From the NCBI GenBank assembly GCA_025930755.1, contig JAICOJ010000007.1:1-64000 (forward strand): 64,000 nt of DNA, in the 5' to 3' direction. Shown here piece by piece: positions 53,180-63,874 of this stretch. Origin of the DNA: Gemmatimonadaceae bacterium. Its GTDB lineage: Bacteria > Gemmatimonadota > Gemmatimonadetes > Gemmatimonadales > Gemmatimonadaceae. Every line of letters begins with the position of its first letter. Within the stretch, counting starts at the first letter, position 1. Under the pieces are notes generated by a model, which did no database searches, had not been told where the DNA came from, and worked only from the letters and a program-made list of their open reading frames with translations. A program made the position numbers and the translations under genes.

Positions 53180-53705
53180 TAGGGGTCAGGAGTCAGGAGT
53201 CAGGGATCAGGGGGGTGGAGGTGAATGGGATCGGTCACGTCGAGTGGGAGAGATCGCTTACCCTGAACCCTTCCCTGATCCCATTCCTTCGTGATACGCA
53301 GCTATCGCGACCTTCACGTCTGGCAACTCGGCATCCGCCTGGTCATCGAGGCCTACAAGGTAGGACACCAGCGGCCATCGGATGAACGATTTGGCCTAGT
53401 AGCTCAAATCCGCCGGGCAGCCGTGTCCGTGCCTGCGAACATCGCCGAAGGCCATGGACGCTCATCGCGCGGTGACTATCGCCATCACGTGTGGATAGCC
53501 GCCGGTTCACTGCGCGAATTGGAGACACTGTTCGAGATCCTCACCGTGCTGAAATACGTCGATGAGAAGTCACTCGAGAGGGTGCGAGGGCTATGCGACG
53601 AACTCGGCCGCATGCTGACACGCCTCGCCAAGCGCCTCGAATCCCCGGCTCCCAGGCGTTCCCCTACAACCCCCTGACCCCTGACTCCTGACTCCTGACC
53701 CCTGG
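53180..53705. mobile_element. 526-bp element with inverted AGGAGTC ends carrying a four-helix bundle gene
   Basis: The left end (53180-53215) reads TAGGGGTCAGGAGTCAGGAG and onward; the right end (53669-53705) is its inverted copy, CCTGACCCCTGACTCCTGAC and onward. Together they form inverted repeats of about 35 bp. Between them a plus-strand four-helix bundle gene (53291-53677) runs antisense to imuB and dnaE2 and ends in the right arm. The element and 6 further bases are the entire gap between the imuB stop (53712) and dnaE2 start (53179). It is the only family B copy with a gene inside. No transposase is present, so any mobility would depend on a partner in trans. Confidence 0.6.
53291..53677 (+). 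CDS. Four-helix bundle protein (S23/IVP family)
   Basis: A 128-residue helical protein of the four-helix bundle (23S rRNA intervening sequence protein) family: SYRDLHVWQLGIRLVIEAYK at the start, then GLVAQIRRAAVSVPANIAEGHGRSSRGDYRHHVWIAAGSLRELETL, which is the family core. Such genes occur in 23S rRNA intervening sequences and dispersed repeats of many bacteria, and their role is unknown. It starts at GTG 53291. Its stop codon (TGA) is created by the right arm of the flanking inverted repeat. It is the only plus-strand gene inside the minus-strand repair cassette. Confidence 0.9.
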   Translation: MIRSYRDLHVWQLGIRLVIEAYKVGHQRPSDERFGLVAQIRRAAVSVPANIAEGHGRSSRGDYRHHVWIAAGSLRELETLFEILTVLKYVDEKSLERVRGLCDELGRMLTRLAKRLESPAPRRSPTTP

Positions 53706-53711
53706 TCGCCC

Positions 53712-55031
53712 TCAATCCCAGATCCCATGAAGAAACCACGTCTCATCAATCGCGTCCCGAAACAACCACACCAGTACGCCATCTTCCCTGACTCCCCTGA
53801 AGTACTCCCGCGCATATCCTCCCTCCCAGTGCCCTCCCGAAGTCCTATCCGGCCCTGCCACCTCTTTCAGATCGTGCCAGACGGCGTCATCCCGGTAGCG
53901 AATGGGGAAGGAGTGATCGCGGCGCTCGCTCGTGATGACCGCGATCGGCTGTGGCTCGGGGAGAAGCTGCAGCGTGAGGCTGGGCAGGGCAGGGGCGCGC
54001 GCGGCGCCGACCTCGCTCCCGCTACGCTCGACGAGTGTCGAGGGGCTCTCGGCGACCCACCGGGTCCGCCGGTCGAGCAGGCCGTGGCGGGAGCGCTGCG
54101 GCGTGAGCAGGATCTCTCCCTGATCATCGATGAGCTGCGCCAGTGTCTGCTCCGTCGCACCGGCGCTGGCGAAGCCGCGGTCGAAGAGGTCGCCTTGCGG
54201 GCTTCGCTTGGCGGCGAGGGCGTCGACGCGCAGCACGACGCCGGTGATCGCGTCGCCTAACGTGAGCCGCTCGAGCTGCGCGCGGAGCTGACGCATCCAG
54301 ATCTTGCGGCTCGTCGTCGGTCGCGTGAAGCGCACCCGGCTGATGCTGTGCTCGCGATTGGCGAGCGCGAGGACGAGCGCCAGCTCCCGCGCGCTCTCCC
54401 CCTGCTCATCGAGCGACGTGATCACACGCTCGGCCAGCGCATTGATGATGAAGACGAGCCGTTCAGGATCGGTGAGGGTGTAGTCGGCCCACTCGACCGA
54501 CGCGTGCGGGAGCTCGCGCGGGACTTCTGTGAAGATCGGCCGCCGGTCATCGGCGCGCGCCAGCTGCCAGAGCCGCACGCCCTCGATGCCGAAGCGCACC
54601 TCGACCGCCTCGAGATCCAGGATCGCCAAATCGCCACAGGTGGCGATGCCGGTCCCGTCGAGCAGCGGAAGAAGCTTTGCCGAGGGAGACAGCACATCGA
54701 TCGACAGCGGCGCGAGAAATCCAATCTCCAAACCACACTCGACAAAAACGCAGTTCGCAGTTCGCAGCCCGCAGTCCGCAGTCGCAGCCAGCTCCGCGAC
54801 GATCGGCACCGACGCGACCCCGGCATGCACGTCGACCACCTCTCGCGCTCGCATGAGCTCGAGCAGCTCGCCGGCGACGGCGCGCGCATTCATCCCCCGC
54901 GCATCCGCCCACAGCAGGCCGCGCGCATCGGTCGCGACGCGCGGCACCGCCGCCAGGAGGATCGGCGCGAGCTCAGCGGCGGACGCCGCGCCGGTCCGCC
55001 AGCGTGGCGTCCAGAGACAGACGAAGCTCAT
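53712..55031 (-). CDS. imuB: ImuB-type Y-family polymerase-like protein
   Basis: A 439-residue protein related to Y-family DNA polymerases but, as typical for ImuB, without a clear catalytic acidic set in the N-terminal part; it is the adaptor that links ImuA, DnaE2 and the sliding clamp. The little-finger-like part reads LVLALANREHSISRVRFTRPTTSRKIW, and the C-terminus EGGYAREYFRGVREDGVLVWLFRDA matches ImuB/DinP-like tails. Residues about 82-95 (AATADCGLRTANCVFV) translate a family C heptamer array placed in frame inside the fold, an unusual change. It overlaps imuA by 59 bp; downstream it is separated from dnaE2 by the repeat-bounded four-helix gene. Confidence 0.88.
   Translation of the reverse strand: MSFVCLWTPRWRTGAASAAELAPILLAAVPRVATDARGLLWADARGMNARAVAGELLELMRAREVVDVHAGVASVPIVAELAATADCGLRTANCVFVECGLEIGFLAPLSIDVLSPSAKLLPLLDGTGIATCGDLAILDLEAVEVRFGIEGVRLWQLARADDRRPIFTEVPRELPHASVEWADYTLTDPERLVFIINALAERVITSLDEQGESARELALVLALANREHSISRVRFTRPTTSRKIWMRQLRAQLERLTLGDAITGVVLRVDALAAKRSPQGDLFDRGFASAGATEQTLAQLIDDQGEILLTPQRSRHGLLDRRTRWVAESPSTLVERSGSEVGAARAPALPSLTLQLLPEPQPIAVITSERRDHSFPIRYRDDAVWHDLKEVAGPDRTSGGHWEGGYAREYFRGVREDGVLVWLFRDAIDETWFLHGIWD
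54750..54788 (-). repeat. GCAGTTC-type heptamer array inside imuB (family C)
   Basis: About five direct heptamers (GCAGTTC, GCAGTTC, GCAGCCC, GCAGTCC, GCAGTCG) read in frame in imuB. Thirty-nine bases encode about 13 residues. The reading frame is kept, as for the copy in the DUF4159 gene. Confidence 0.88.
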
Positions 55032-55662
55032 GATGGAGGATGGGAATCGAGAGATCGGTGTGGACGTTCCATCCCGGCGCCTGCGCGTGCACGCGGATCA
55101 CGGCGGCCTGCGCCTCGGCGGGACCGCCGAAGGGATCGCGACGCCAGCGATAGCCGTTCGGCAGCAGACGCGATGTCAGGCGCAGGCTCGCCATCGAGGA
55201 TTCGCGCGCGACCGTGACGAACGCTGCGCCTCCCTCGCGAACGGCGCGTGTCAGGCGCACCGTTTCGGTGCGGGCGGGCTCGAGACCGCTCAGCACGACC
55301 AGGCCGAACCCGCCCGACCGGAGCAGCTCCTCGGCGGTGCGCAGTGCCTGGGGACGAGTCTTCGGCCGGAGGAGGATGGGTCCGTCGTCCCAGATGACGC
55401 CGCCGACCACGCCGCGTCCGTCGATCCAGGCGGCGCGCTCGCCAACCCGGACGGTCGTTAGGCATGTGGCCCGCAGAATGGCCGTCGCGCCACCCTGCGA
55501 GTGCCAGGCCGAGAGCCGCCCACGCGGGAGGCCGCCGCTGGGGAGGATGTGGTCGAGCGCGGCCAGCCCGGTCGCGACCGCCGTCGTCCGATGCGTGATG
55601 GGAAGCGCATCGGGAAAACGCTGTTCGACGAGCGCGCGAAGGGCGGCGACGGAAGAGGACAT
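54973..55662 (-). CDS. imuA: ImuA-type RecA-like protein
   Basis: A 229-residue protein of the ImuA/SulA-related group. It begins MSSSVAALRALVEQRF and has TGLAALDHILPSGGLPRGRLSAWHSQGGATAIL, which is the RecA-like N-terminal region of ImuA with a relaxed nucleotide loop. GFGLVVLSGLEPARTETVRLTRAVREGG follows. ImuA is needed for damage-induced mutagenesis with ImuB and DnaE2. Start ATG 55662 is preferred to 55731, which is upstream of the natural N-terminus. No certain LexA box was seen upstream. It overlaps imuB by 59 bp. Confidence 0.87.
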   Translation of the reverse strand: MSSSVAALRALVEQRFPDALPITHRTTAVATGLAALDHILPSGGLPRGRLSAWHSQGGATAILRATCLTTVRVGERAAWIDGRGVVGGVIWDDGPILLRPKTRPQALRTAEELLRSGGFGLVVLSGLEPARTETVRLTRAVREGGAAFVTVARESSMASLRLTSRLLPNGYRWRRDPFGGPAEAQAAVIRVHAQAPGWNVHTDLSIPILHHELRLSLDATLADRRGVRR

Positions 55663-55722
55663 GAAGTAGGGTACCGAACAAAGACCGAAGTATAGAAGCC
55701 GAATGCTACCAAATCGGCTACC

Positions 55723-55740
55723 GCCAGTCAAGCGACTGGC
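55723..55740 (-). terminator. Stem-loop between the radical SAM and imuA genes
   Basis: A perfect 7-bp stem, GCCAGTC and GACTGGC, around AAGC lies just past the stop at 55746 on the minus strand and upstream of imuA. T-rich tail is weak (ATTTGG). It may end the radical SAM transcript or modulate imuA expression. Confidence 0.5.
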
Positions 55741-55745
55741 CGACC

Positions 55746-57014
55746 CTACCTGAACGTGCCCGGACTCACGTCATACACGAGCTGGTAGGCGCCCGCTTCC
55801 TCCTCCGGCTGCCAGAATCCCAGCTGCTCGCTCCATCGCACATCCTGGAGCCGTCGTCCGCCTAACGTGAGAAAGCCGGCCGCCCGCGAGGTGAGCACGC
55901 CGAGCTGGCGGAGATCGGCGATGCCTCGTAGCAGCGCCGTCCCGCGCTCGGCCACGATGCGGCGCGCCGTGCCCAGACCGATTCCCGGCACGCGAACGAG
56001 CTCGTCGTACGACGCCGTGCGCACCTCCACGGGAAAACGCTCGACGTTGCGCAGTGCCCACGCCGCTTTCGGATCGATGCCGAGCGGCAGATTGCCGCCG
56101 TCGTCGTAGACCACCTCATCGCGCTCGAAGCCGTAGCGGCGGAGCAGCCAGTCGGCCTGATACAACCGGTGCTCGCGCAGCGCCGGCGTGCCGCGCACGT
56201 TCTCCATCGGCGTCTCGCTGATGGGGCGAAACGCGCTGAAGTGGGCGTGGTGAATGCCGCCGCCGGAATAGAGCTCGGTGACCTTGGTGAGGATGCTGCG
56301 ATCGGAGTCGGGCGTCGCGCCGACGACGAACTGCATCGTCATTCCCGCCGTGCCGCCGGGATGGATCGGATCGCGCGGCTTGCCCTCCTGCCGGGCCGCC
56401 CGCTCGAGCGTGACGAGCGAGCGCACCTGCTCGAGCCCCGCGACCGTGACATCGAAGTTCTTGTCGGGCGCGATCTGGGCGAGACTCGCCCCGCAGGGTG
56501 CCTCGAGGTTGAGCGACACGCGAGTCGCCAGCGAGGTGAGCCGCTCGACCTGCGCCGCCTCGGCGCCCGGCACCATCTTCACGTGGATGTAGCCGGCGAA
56601 GCTGTGCCGCTCGCGCAGCAGCTCGAGCACGGTGATCAAATCATCCATCACCTTCACCGGACGTCCGGGGATGCCGGTGGTGATGAACAATCCCTCGCAC
56701 CACCCGCGGCGATGGGCGCCGAGGAAGATCCTAACGAGCTCGTCGGGCTTGAGGAGGGTGCGCGGGAGCTTGCGATCCCGCCGCATCGGACAGTAGTGAC
56801 AGTTGTAGCTGCACGCGTTGGTCATGAGGATGCGCAGCAAGGGCACGCGCATTCCGTTCCCCGGTCGCACGGTGCGGATGTTGAGCGGCCGCAGCGCGCC
56901 GACCTCTTTCGTGTGCCGCAGCCTTGGCGGCAGCGTCTGTGATCCCGGTGGACCGTCCTGATCGTCGGTCGCGAGCGTCATCAGAATGTCGAGCTTCTGC
57001 TCCAGCGTCAGCAT
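55746..57014 (-). CDS. Radical SAM DNA modification/repair-type protein
   Basis: A 422-residue radical SAM protein of the group annotated as putative DNA modification/repair proteins. The 4Fe-4S motif is CSYNCHYC (C68, C72, C75), and the C-terminus has a helix-hairpin-helix (ELVRVPGIGLGTARRIVAERG) that binds DNA nonspecifically. Start ATG 57014 has a strong GGAGGT 7 bp upstream; the track start (57143) reads through the repeat region. It does not show a photolyase-like C-terminus. Closely linked to a second radical SAM gene and imuA-imuB-dnaE2, suggesting a damage-response island. Confidence 0.9.
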   Translation of the reverse strand: MLTLEQKLDILMTLATDDQDGPPGSQTLPPRLRHTKEVGALRPLNIRTVRPGNGMRVPLLRILMTNACSYNCHYCPMRRDRKLPRTLLKPDELVRIFLGAHRRGWCEGLFITTGIPGRPVKVMDDLITVLELLRERHSFAGYIHVKMVPGAEAAQVERLTSLATRVSLNLEAPCGASLAQIAPDKNFDVTVAGLEQVRSLVTLERAARQEGKPRDPIHPGGTAGMTMQFVVGATPDSDRSILTKVTELYSGGGIHHAHFSAFRPISETPMENVRGTPALREHRLYQADWLLRRYGFERDEVVYDDGGNLPLGIDPKAAWALRNVERFPVEVRTASYDELVRVPGIGLGTARRIVAERGTALLRGIADLRQLGVLTSRAAGFLTLGGRRLQDVRWSEQLGFWQPEEEAGAYQLVYDVSPGTFR

Positions 57015-57046
57015 GGCCCCACCTCCCCGAAGAGTCCCCACCCAGT

Positions 57047-57175
57047 TCGAACGAGGAACGAGGAACAAGGAAGCGTCCGAACGAGGGAGAAGGAACGAGG
57101 AAGCGCCTTGGACGCTCCTGCGCACCAGAGCTCGACAGCTCACTTCCTCGTTCCTCGTTCCTCGTTCTTCTCCCT
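57047..57175. repeat. Inverted GAACGAG heptamer array (family A)
   Basis: The left arm (about 57047-57100) has several GAACGAG/GAAC units and the right arm (about 57151-57175) the complementary CTCGTTC units. It fills the gap between the two radical SAM genes. The left arm is interrupted by CGTCC and AGGGAG. Confidence 0.85.
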
Positions 57176-57182
57176 TGTCTCA

Positions 57183-58265
57183 TCACTCTCCCCAAAGCCC
57201 CAACTGTGCCGGAAGCCGAGTTTCCCGCTCCGCTTCCCCCTCCTCCTCCGCATCGCTCCGCCCCATTCCACCCTCCACCCCGTACTTCCGGCACAGCTTG
57301 TCGAAGAACGTCCCTAACGACGCGCGATAGCGGTCGCTCAAATGCCAGGTCGTCGCGTAGGCCTTGCGGTAATGCGCGGCCAGATGCGGAAACTCGCGCT
57401 CGATGAACGGGAAGTACCGCTGCTGCGCGGTCTTCCGCAGTCGGAGCGACGAGACGCTCACGAAGGTCGCGCCCAGCTCCGAGGCGCGTTTCACCAGCGC
57501 CTCGAGGCCGCGCGGATCGTCGGTAATGCCCGGCAGCACCGGCATGCAGTTGATGCCGGCGTCGATCCCGGACTCGCGGAGCCGCGCCAGTGCGCGCAGC
57601 CGCGCTTCGGGCGTCGGTGCCCGCGGCTCGATGCGGCGTGCCAGCGCACGGTCGAGCGTGATCAGCGACAGATGCACCGACAGCGACGAGTGCCGAGCGA
57701 TGCGGCGCAGGACGTCGACGTCACGCGTCACGAGCGGGCTCTTCGAGATGATGACGATGTCCATCCCCGGATGCTCGGCCAGTACCTCGAGGATGCCGCG
57801 CGTCACGCGATAGCGCCGCTCGGCCGGCTGATACGGATCCGTCGCGGTGCCAATGAGGATCGTCTCGCCCTGGATGAGGCGCAGGTGCTTGTCACTGCCA
57901 TGTCGCAGCGTGCGCGCGAGGACCTCGGCCGCGTTCTGCTTGACGAAGATCCGGCGCTCGAAGGCGAGCCACGGCGGCATGGCCGCCGCCGACTGCCTGA
58001 CGTCCTCCGTCAGCACGTCGGCGGTGACGGAGCGCTCCATGACGTAGCGGTGCGTGTAGCGAGCGTAGCAGTAGGTGCAGCCAAAGGCGCAGCCGATGTA
58101 GGGGTTGATCGACCAGAACCCCATCTTCGTGACCTGCGGATCGTTCAGGACGTTCTTCGCCCGCGTGCCCACGTACGCGATGTCACGCTGCTCGCCCAGC
58201 ACGGGGAGCTGACGCGACGAGCGCTCGTAGGCGTCGGAGAAGAGAGGGGTCTGGACGAAGGTCAT
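57183..58265 (-). CDS. SPL family radical SAM protein (Rv2578c-like)
   Basis: A 360-residue radical SAM protein with the iron-sulfur motif CAFGCTYC (C59, C63, C66) preceded by GFWSINPYIG, characteristic of the Rv2578c/spore photoproduct lyase-like group. Later parts include ILIGTATDPYQPAERRYRVTRGILEVL, which is typical of the family. SPL-like proteins repair thymine dimers in spores, but non-spore relatives are of unknown substrate. Its place in the imuA-imuB-dnaE2 neighbourhood supports a DNA repair role. Length is usual for the family. Confidence 0.9.
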   Translation of the reverse strand: MTFVQTPLFSDAYERSSRQLPVLGEQRDIAYVGTRAKNVLNDPQVTKMGFWSINPYIGCAFGCTYCYARYTHRYVMERSVTADVLTEDVRQSAAAMPPWLAFERRIFVKQNAAEVLARTLRHGSDKHLRLIQGETILIGTATDPYQPAERRYRVTRGILEVLAEHPGMDIVIISKSPLVTRDVDVLRRIARHSSLSVHLSLITLDRALARRIEPRAPTPEARLRALARLRESGIDAGINCMPVLPGITDDPRGLEALVKRASELGATFVSVSSLRLRKTAQQRYFPFIEREFPHLAAHYRKAYATTWHLSDRYRASLGTFFDKLCRKYGVEGGMGRSDAEEEGEAERETRLPAQLGLWGE

Positions 58266-58378
58266 GGGAGAAGGAAGCGGGGCAACTTATGTACCGAATA
58301 TATCCCGAAGATGCAAGGTACGCCTGAGCCTGCCACCAATCGGCAGCGTCATGGAAATCGCTAACTCACTGCAGTGAA

Positions 58379-58407
58379 AAGCCCTCGCCGATACTCGGCG
58401 AGGGCTT
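58379..58407 (-). terminator. Rho-independent terminator of the 58436 gene
   Basis: A perfect 13-bp stem, AAGCCCTCGCCGA with TCGGCGAGGGCTT, and a 3-bp loop. On the minus strand it is followed by TTTT. It lies about 28 bp after the stop at 58436. This is the clearest intrinsic terminator in the window. Confidence 0.88.
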
Positions 58408-58435
58408 ACGATACGTCCCGTAACCGGCCGCGGAG

Positions 58436-59056
58436 TTATGGCGACGGTTCGGTCGGCGCCGGTTCCCCAACGAACATTTCGGGTGGAAGTCTCGTCTCGT
58501 CCTTCGGGTAGACGCACCAGTCCGACCCGCAGTCGGAGCAGATGTACCTCGGCGACGCGATGACGCCAGGGGCCGGATCGCCGGGCAGAAACGCGAGCTC
58601 AGACGTCGTGACCGGAGCCGTCTCCTGCTCGGGCACCAGCGTCGCCGTGTAGGGATTGGTGCTGTCCGCCCAGACATAGGTCCACCCGGCGCCCAGGCCG
58701 ACCGCAGCGTCGGCGCTGGTGCTGCGAATGCGCGCGATGAGACACCCATCTTGAATCTGGGCCCGAGTCACGGAGTCGCTGCCGCGAACACGGTGCACGC
58801 TGATGCCGGTCGCTCCGGTGCCGTGTGCACGACCCGCCAGCGTATCAACCGCCTCGTACGGCATCGCGGCCGCCCATCTGACGAAGTCCCGGCGGGTCAT
58901 CCGTCGCACTGAGTCGCTCGAGAGGTCACACGGCGACCCGACACCGGCAGTCGTGACGCCGCCGCCGTCCCGCGTCCTCTGGCAGACGATGCCGATGACG
59001 AGTGCCGCGACGACCAGCGCCGCGGCGACGAGCGCAAACTTCCGCGAGTCCTTCAC
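58436..59056 (-). CDS. Membrane-anchored exported protein of unknown function
   Basis: A 206-residue protein with one N-terminal helix (FALVAAALVVAALVIGIVCQ) that is either a signal anchor or a lipoprotein-like segment (Cys 25). The middle is a beta-rich domain (IQDGCLIARIRSTSADAAVGLGAGWTYVWAD), and the C-terminal part has a cysteine cluster (YICSDCGSDWCVYP) that may bind a metal. I do not recognise the family. A strong terminator follows. It sits 26 bp downstream of the kinase gene on the same strand, so it is probably transcribed with it. Confidence 0.72.
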   Translation of the reverse strand: MKDSRKFALVAAALVVAALVIGIVCQRTRDGGGVTTAGVGSPCDLSSDSVRRMTRRDFVRWAAAMPYEAVDTLAGRAHGTGATGISVHRVRGSDSVTRAQIQDGCLIARIRSTSADAAVGLGAGWTYVWADSTNPYTATLVPEQETAPVTTSELAFLPGDPAPGVIASPRYICSDCGSDWCVYPKDETRLPPEMFVGEPAPTEPSP

Positions 59057-59082
59057 GCGAGCCTCCGGAATGGGGTGAGCGC

Positions 59083-62241
<3,159 letters not shown>

Positions 62242-62314
62242 AATACGGACCGAGGGCTCCGAGACGCCAGAGCGCCCCTGTCGCCCTGGCCGCCCCTCCC
62301 GTAACCTGCTCCAC

Positions 62315-63376
62315 ATGGCCGATCCATCGATCCTCGCCGAATGCGCACGCCTCGCCGCAGGCGGGGGTGAGGGCGCGCTCGCCACCGTCGCGCGGCGCCA
62401 TGGATCCCTGCCCATGAGTGCCACCGCGAAGATGCTCGTTACAGCACGCGGCGTCCGCCTCGGTACCGTTGGAGGCGGATGTCTCGAGGCCGAGATCACG
62501 GAGCGCGCGCTCGAGGTGGCGGCGAACCGACGCCCCACCATCAGCGAGCACACGCTCAACTCGGAGCTGGCTGGCGACTACGGGCTCACCTGCGGCGGGA
62601 CGGCGGTGATGTTCATCGAGCCGCTGTACGTCGACGAGCGGCTCGCTCACGTATACAACGCCTGCCTGGCAGCGCTCGAGAAGGGCGAGGGAGCCGTCCT
62701 GTTGACCGACGCGAAATGGGAGCCCGGACCCCACAAGGCTCTATTCAGGGGTGACCACATCGTCGGGAACGCGTCGCCCGCCATGCGAGACGCCGCCCTT
62801 TCGTTCGATCGGCGCTCGGAGCTTCCCGCGCTATCCGGCGACGTGCTCGCCGAGCCTCTCGTGGGCAAGCCTCGACTGGTGGTCTTTGGTGGGGGACACG
62901 TTGGCGCCAAGGTGGCCGAGGCAGCGGCATTCGCCGGTTGGCGGGTGACCGTCGTGGACGATCGGGCGGAGTTCGCTGACCCGGCGCGACACGTGACCGC
63001 GGAATCGACGGTCGCCTGCGACTATCACGACCTGCCTGCCGGGCTCGGCATTGGTCCGGATACCTATGTCGTCGTGGCGACCCGCGGTCATCAGCACGAC
63101 GCGGTGGTCGTCGAGCAATTGGCTCGCATCGACACGCGATACCTCGGGATGCTCGGGAGTCGGAGGAAGGTGGCGCTGACGTGGAAGCTGTTGGAGGAGC
63201 AGGGGATATCGCGCGCTCGGCTCGACCAGATCCATGCACCGGTGGGTCTCTCGATCGGGGCTGATACCCCCGAGGAGATCGCCATCAGCGTGGTGGCCGA
63301 GCTCGTCGCGACCCGCCGAACAGGATCCCGTCGCCGTGGTGGGCTGGGCCTTCGGGAAATCTCTCCTACAAAATGA
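62315..63376 (+). CDS. XdhC/CoxI family protein (molybdenum hydroxylase maturation)
   Basis: A 353-residue XdhC-type protein. The N-terminal XdhC/CoxI domain starts ADPSILAECARLAAGGGEGALATVARRHGS, then ATAKMLVTARGVRLGTVGGGCLE; a Rossmann-type C-terminal domain follows with VVFGGGHVGAKVAEAAAFAGWRVTVVDDR and YLGMLGSRRKVALTWK. XdhC proteins bind the molybdenum cofactor and insert it, often after sulfuration, into xanthine dehydrogenase-type enzymes. No such enzyme is encoded in the window. ATG 62315 is preferred over 62192. It is divergent from the kinase. Confidence 0.92.
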   Translation: MADPSILAECARLAAGGGEGALATVARRHGSLPMSATAKMLVTARGVRLGTVGGGCLEAEITERALEVAANRRPTISEHTLNSELAGDYGLTCGGTAVMFIEPLYVDERLAHVYNACLAALEKGEGAVLLTDAKWEPGPHKALFRGDHIVGNASPAMRDAALSFDRRSELPALSGDVLAEPLVGKPRLVVFGGGHVGAKVAEAAAFAGWRVTVVDDRAEFADPARHVTAESTVACDYHDLPAGLGIGPDTYVVVATRGHQHDAVVVEQLARIDTRYLGMLGSRRKVALTWKLLEEQGISRARLDQIHAPVGLSIGADTPEEIAISVVAELVATRRTGSRRRGGLGLREISPTK

Positions 63377-63421
63377 ACGGGAATTGCGTATGATTGTGAC
63401 GCACATCACGAAGAGAGGGAC

Positions 63422-63742
63422 ATGCATCGCAATGACATTGTGCGCGCGTTGGAGGAACGGCAGGTGGTTTTGATGACCTACGTGTCCGGGGGCCCACGCA
63501 CGGTGCAGCCGCACGCGATCGTTCGAAAACCAGACGGGACGGAGCTCCTCGAGGCGTATCAGGTTCGAGGGTATACGGAGACCGACTCGGAGCATGGCTG
63601 GAAAAGCTTCGAGATCTCTCGAATCGAGACGTTCGAGCTTCTGTCGGAGCGCTTCGAGCCGCGTCGCGATTTCCGCCCGGTGAGCAGCTCGTCAGGGCAG
63701 GTCGTGGCGGCGGTGAGGGTGGGGGCAGAGACGGCGATCTAG
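63422..63742 (+). CDS. Stand-alone WYL-like domain protein
   Basis: A 106-residue protein resembling a single WYL domain: VLMTYVSGGPRTVQPHAIVRKPDGTELLEAYQVRGYTETDSEHGWKSFEISRIETFELL. WYL domains bind nucleotides or other ligands and usually join a helix-turn-helix or a helicase, so a free-standing one is unusual. No DNA-binding part is seen. The ribosome site is weak (AGAGGG 3 bp before ATG). It follows XdhC with a 45-bp gap. Its TAG stop is the first triplet of a family B array. Confidence 0.7.
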   Translation: MHRNDIVRALEERQVVLMTYVSGGPRTVQPHAIVRKPDGTELLEAYQVRGYTETDSEHGWKSFEISRIETFELLSERFEPRRDFRPVSSSSGQVVAAVRVGAETAI

Positions 63743-63874
63743 GGGTCAGGAGTCAGGAGTCAGGGGTCAGGGGGAAAAGCAAACGGCGGCGCGAATGCGC
63801 CGCCGTTTGCCCATCTGATGAGGCGCCTGCGGCGTAGCCGCGGCGCCCTTTCCACCCCTGACTCCTGACTCCTA
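63740..63874. repeat. Inverted AGGAGTC array with nested hairpins (family B)
   Basis: Left arm 63740-63773 (TAGGGGTCAGGAGTCAGGAG and onward) and right arm 63851-63874 (CCCCTGACTCCTGACTCCTAG) are inverted copies. Two strong hairpins lie between them, including one of 14 bp at 63779-63810. Both outer TAG triplets are the stop codons of the convergent WYL-like and DUF4097-like genes. Confidence 0.9.
63779..63810. terminator. Stem-loop inside the family B array
   Basis: A perfect 14-bp stem, GCAAACGGCGGCGC and GCGCCGCCGTTTGC, with a GAAT loop. It is placed midway between two convergent genes, and likely ends transcription from both sides; the left side is preceded by GGGGAAAA. Confidence 0.72.

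Noticed and set aside
55663-55745. LexA box upstream of imuA
   Set aside because: CGAACAAAGACCGAAG and the TTCGG repeats are only loosely like a Gram-positive LexA box; no convincing dyad was seen.
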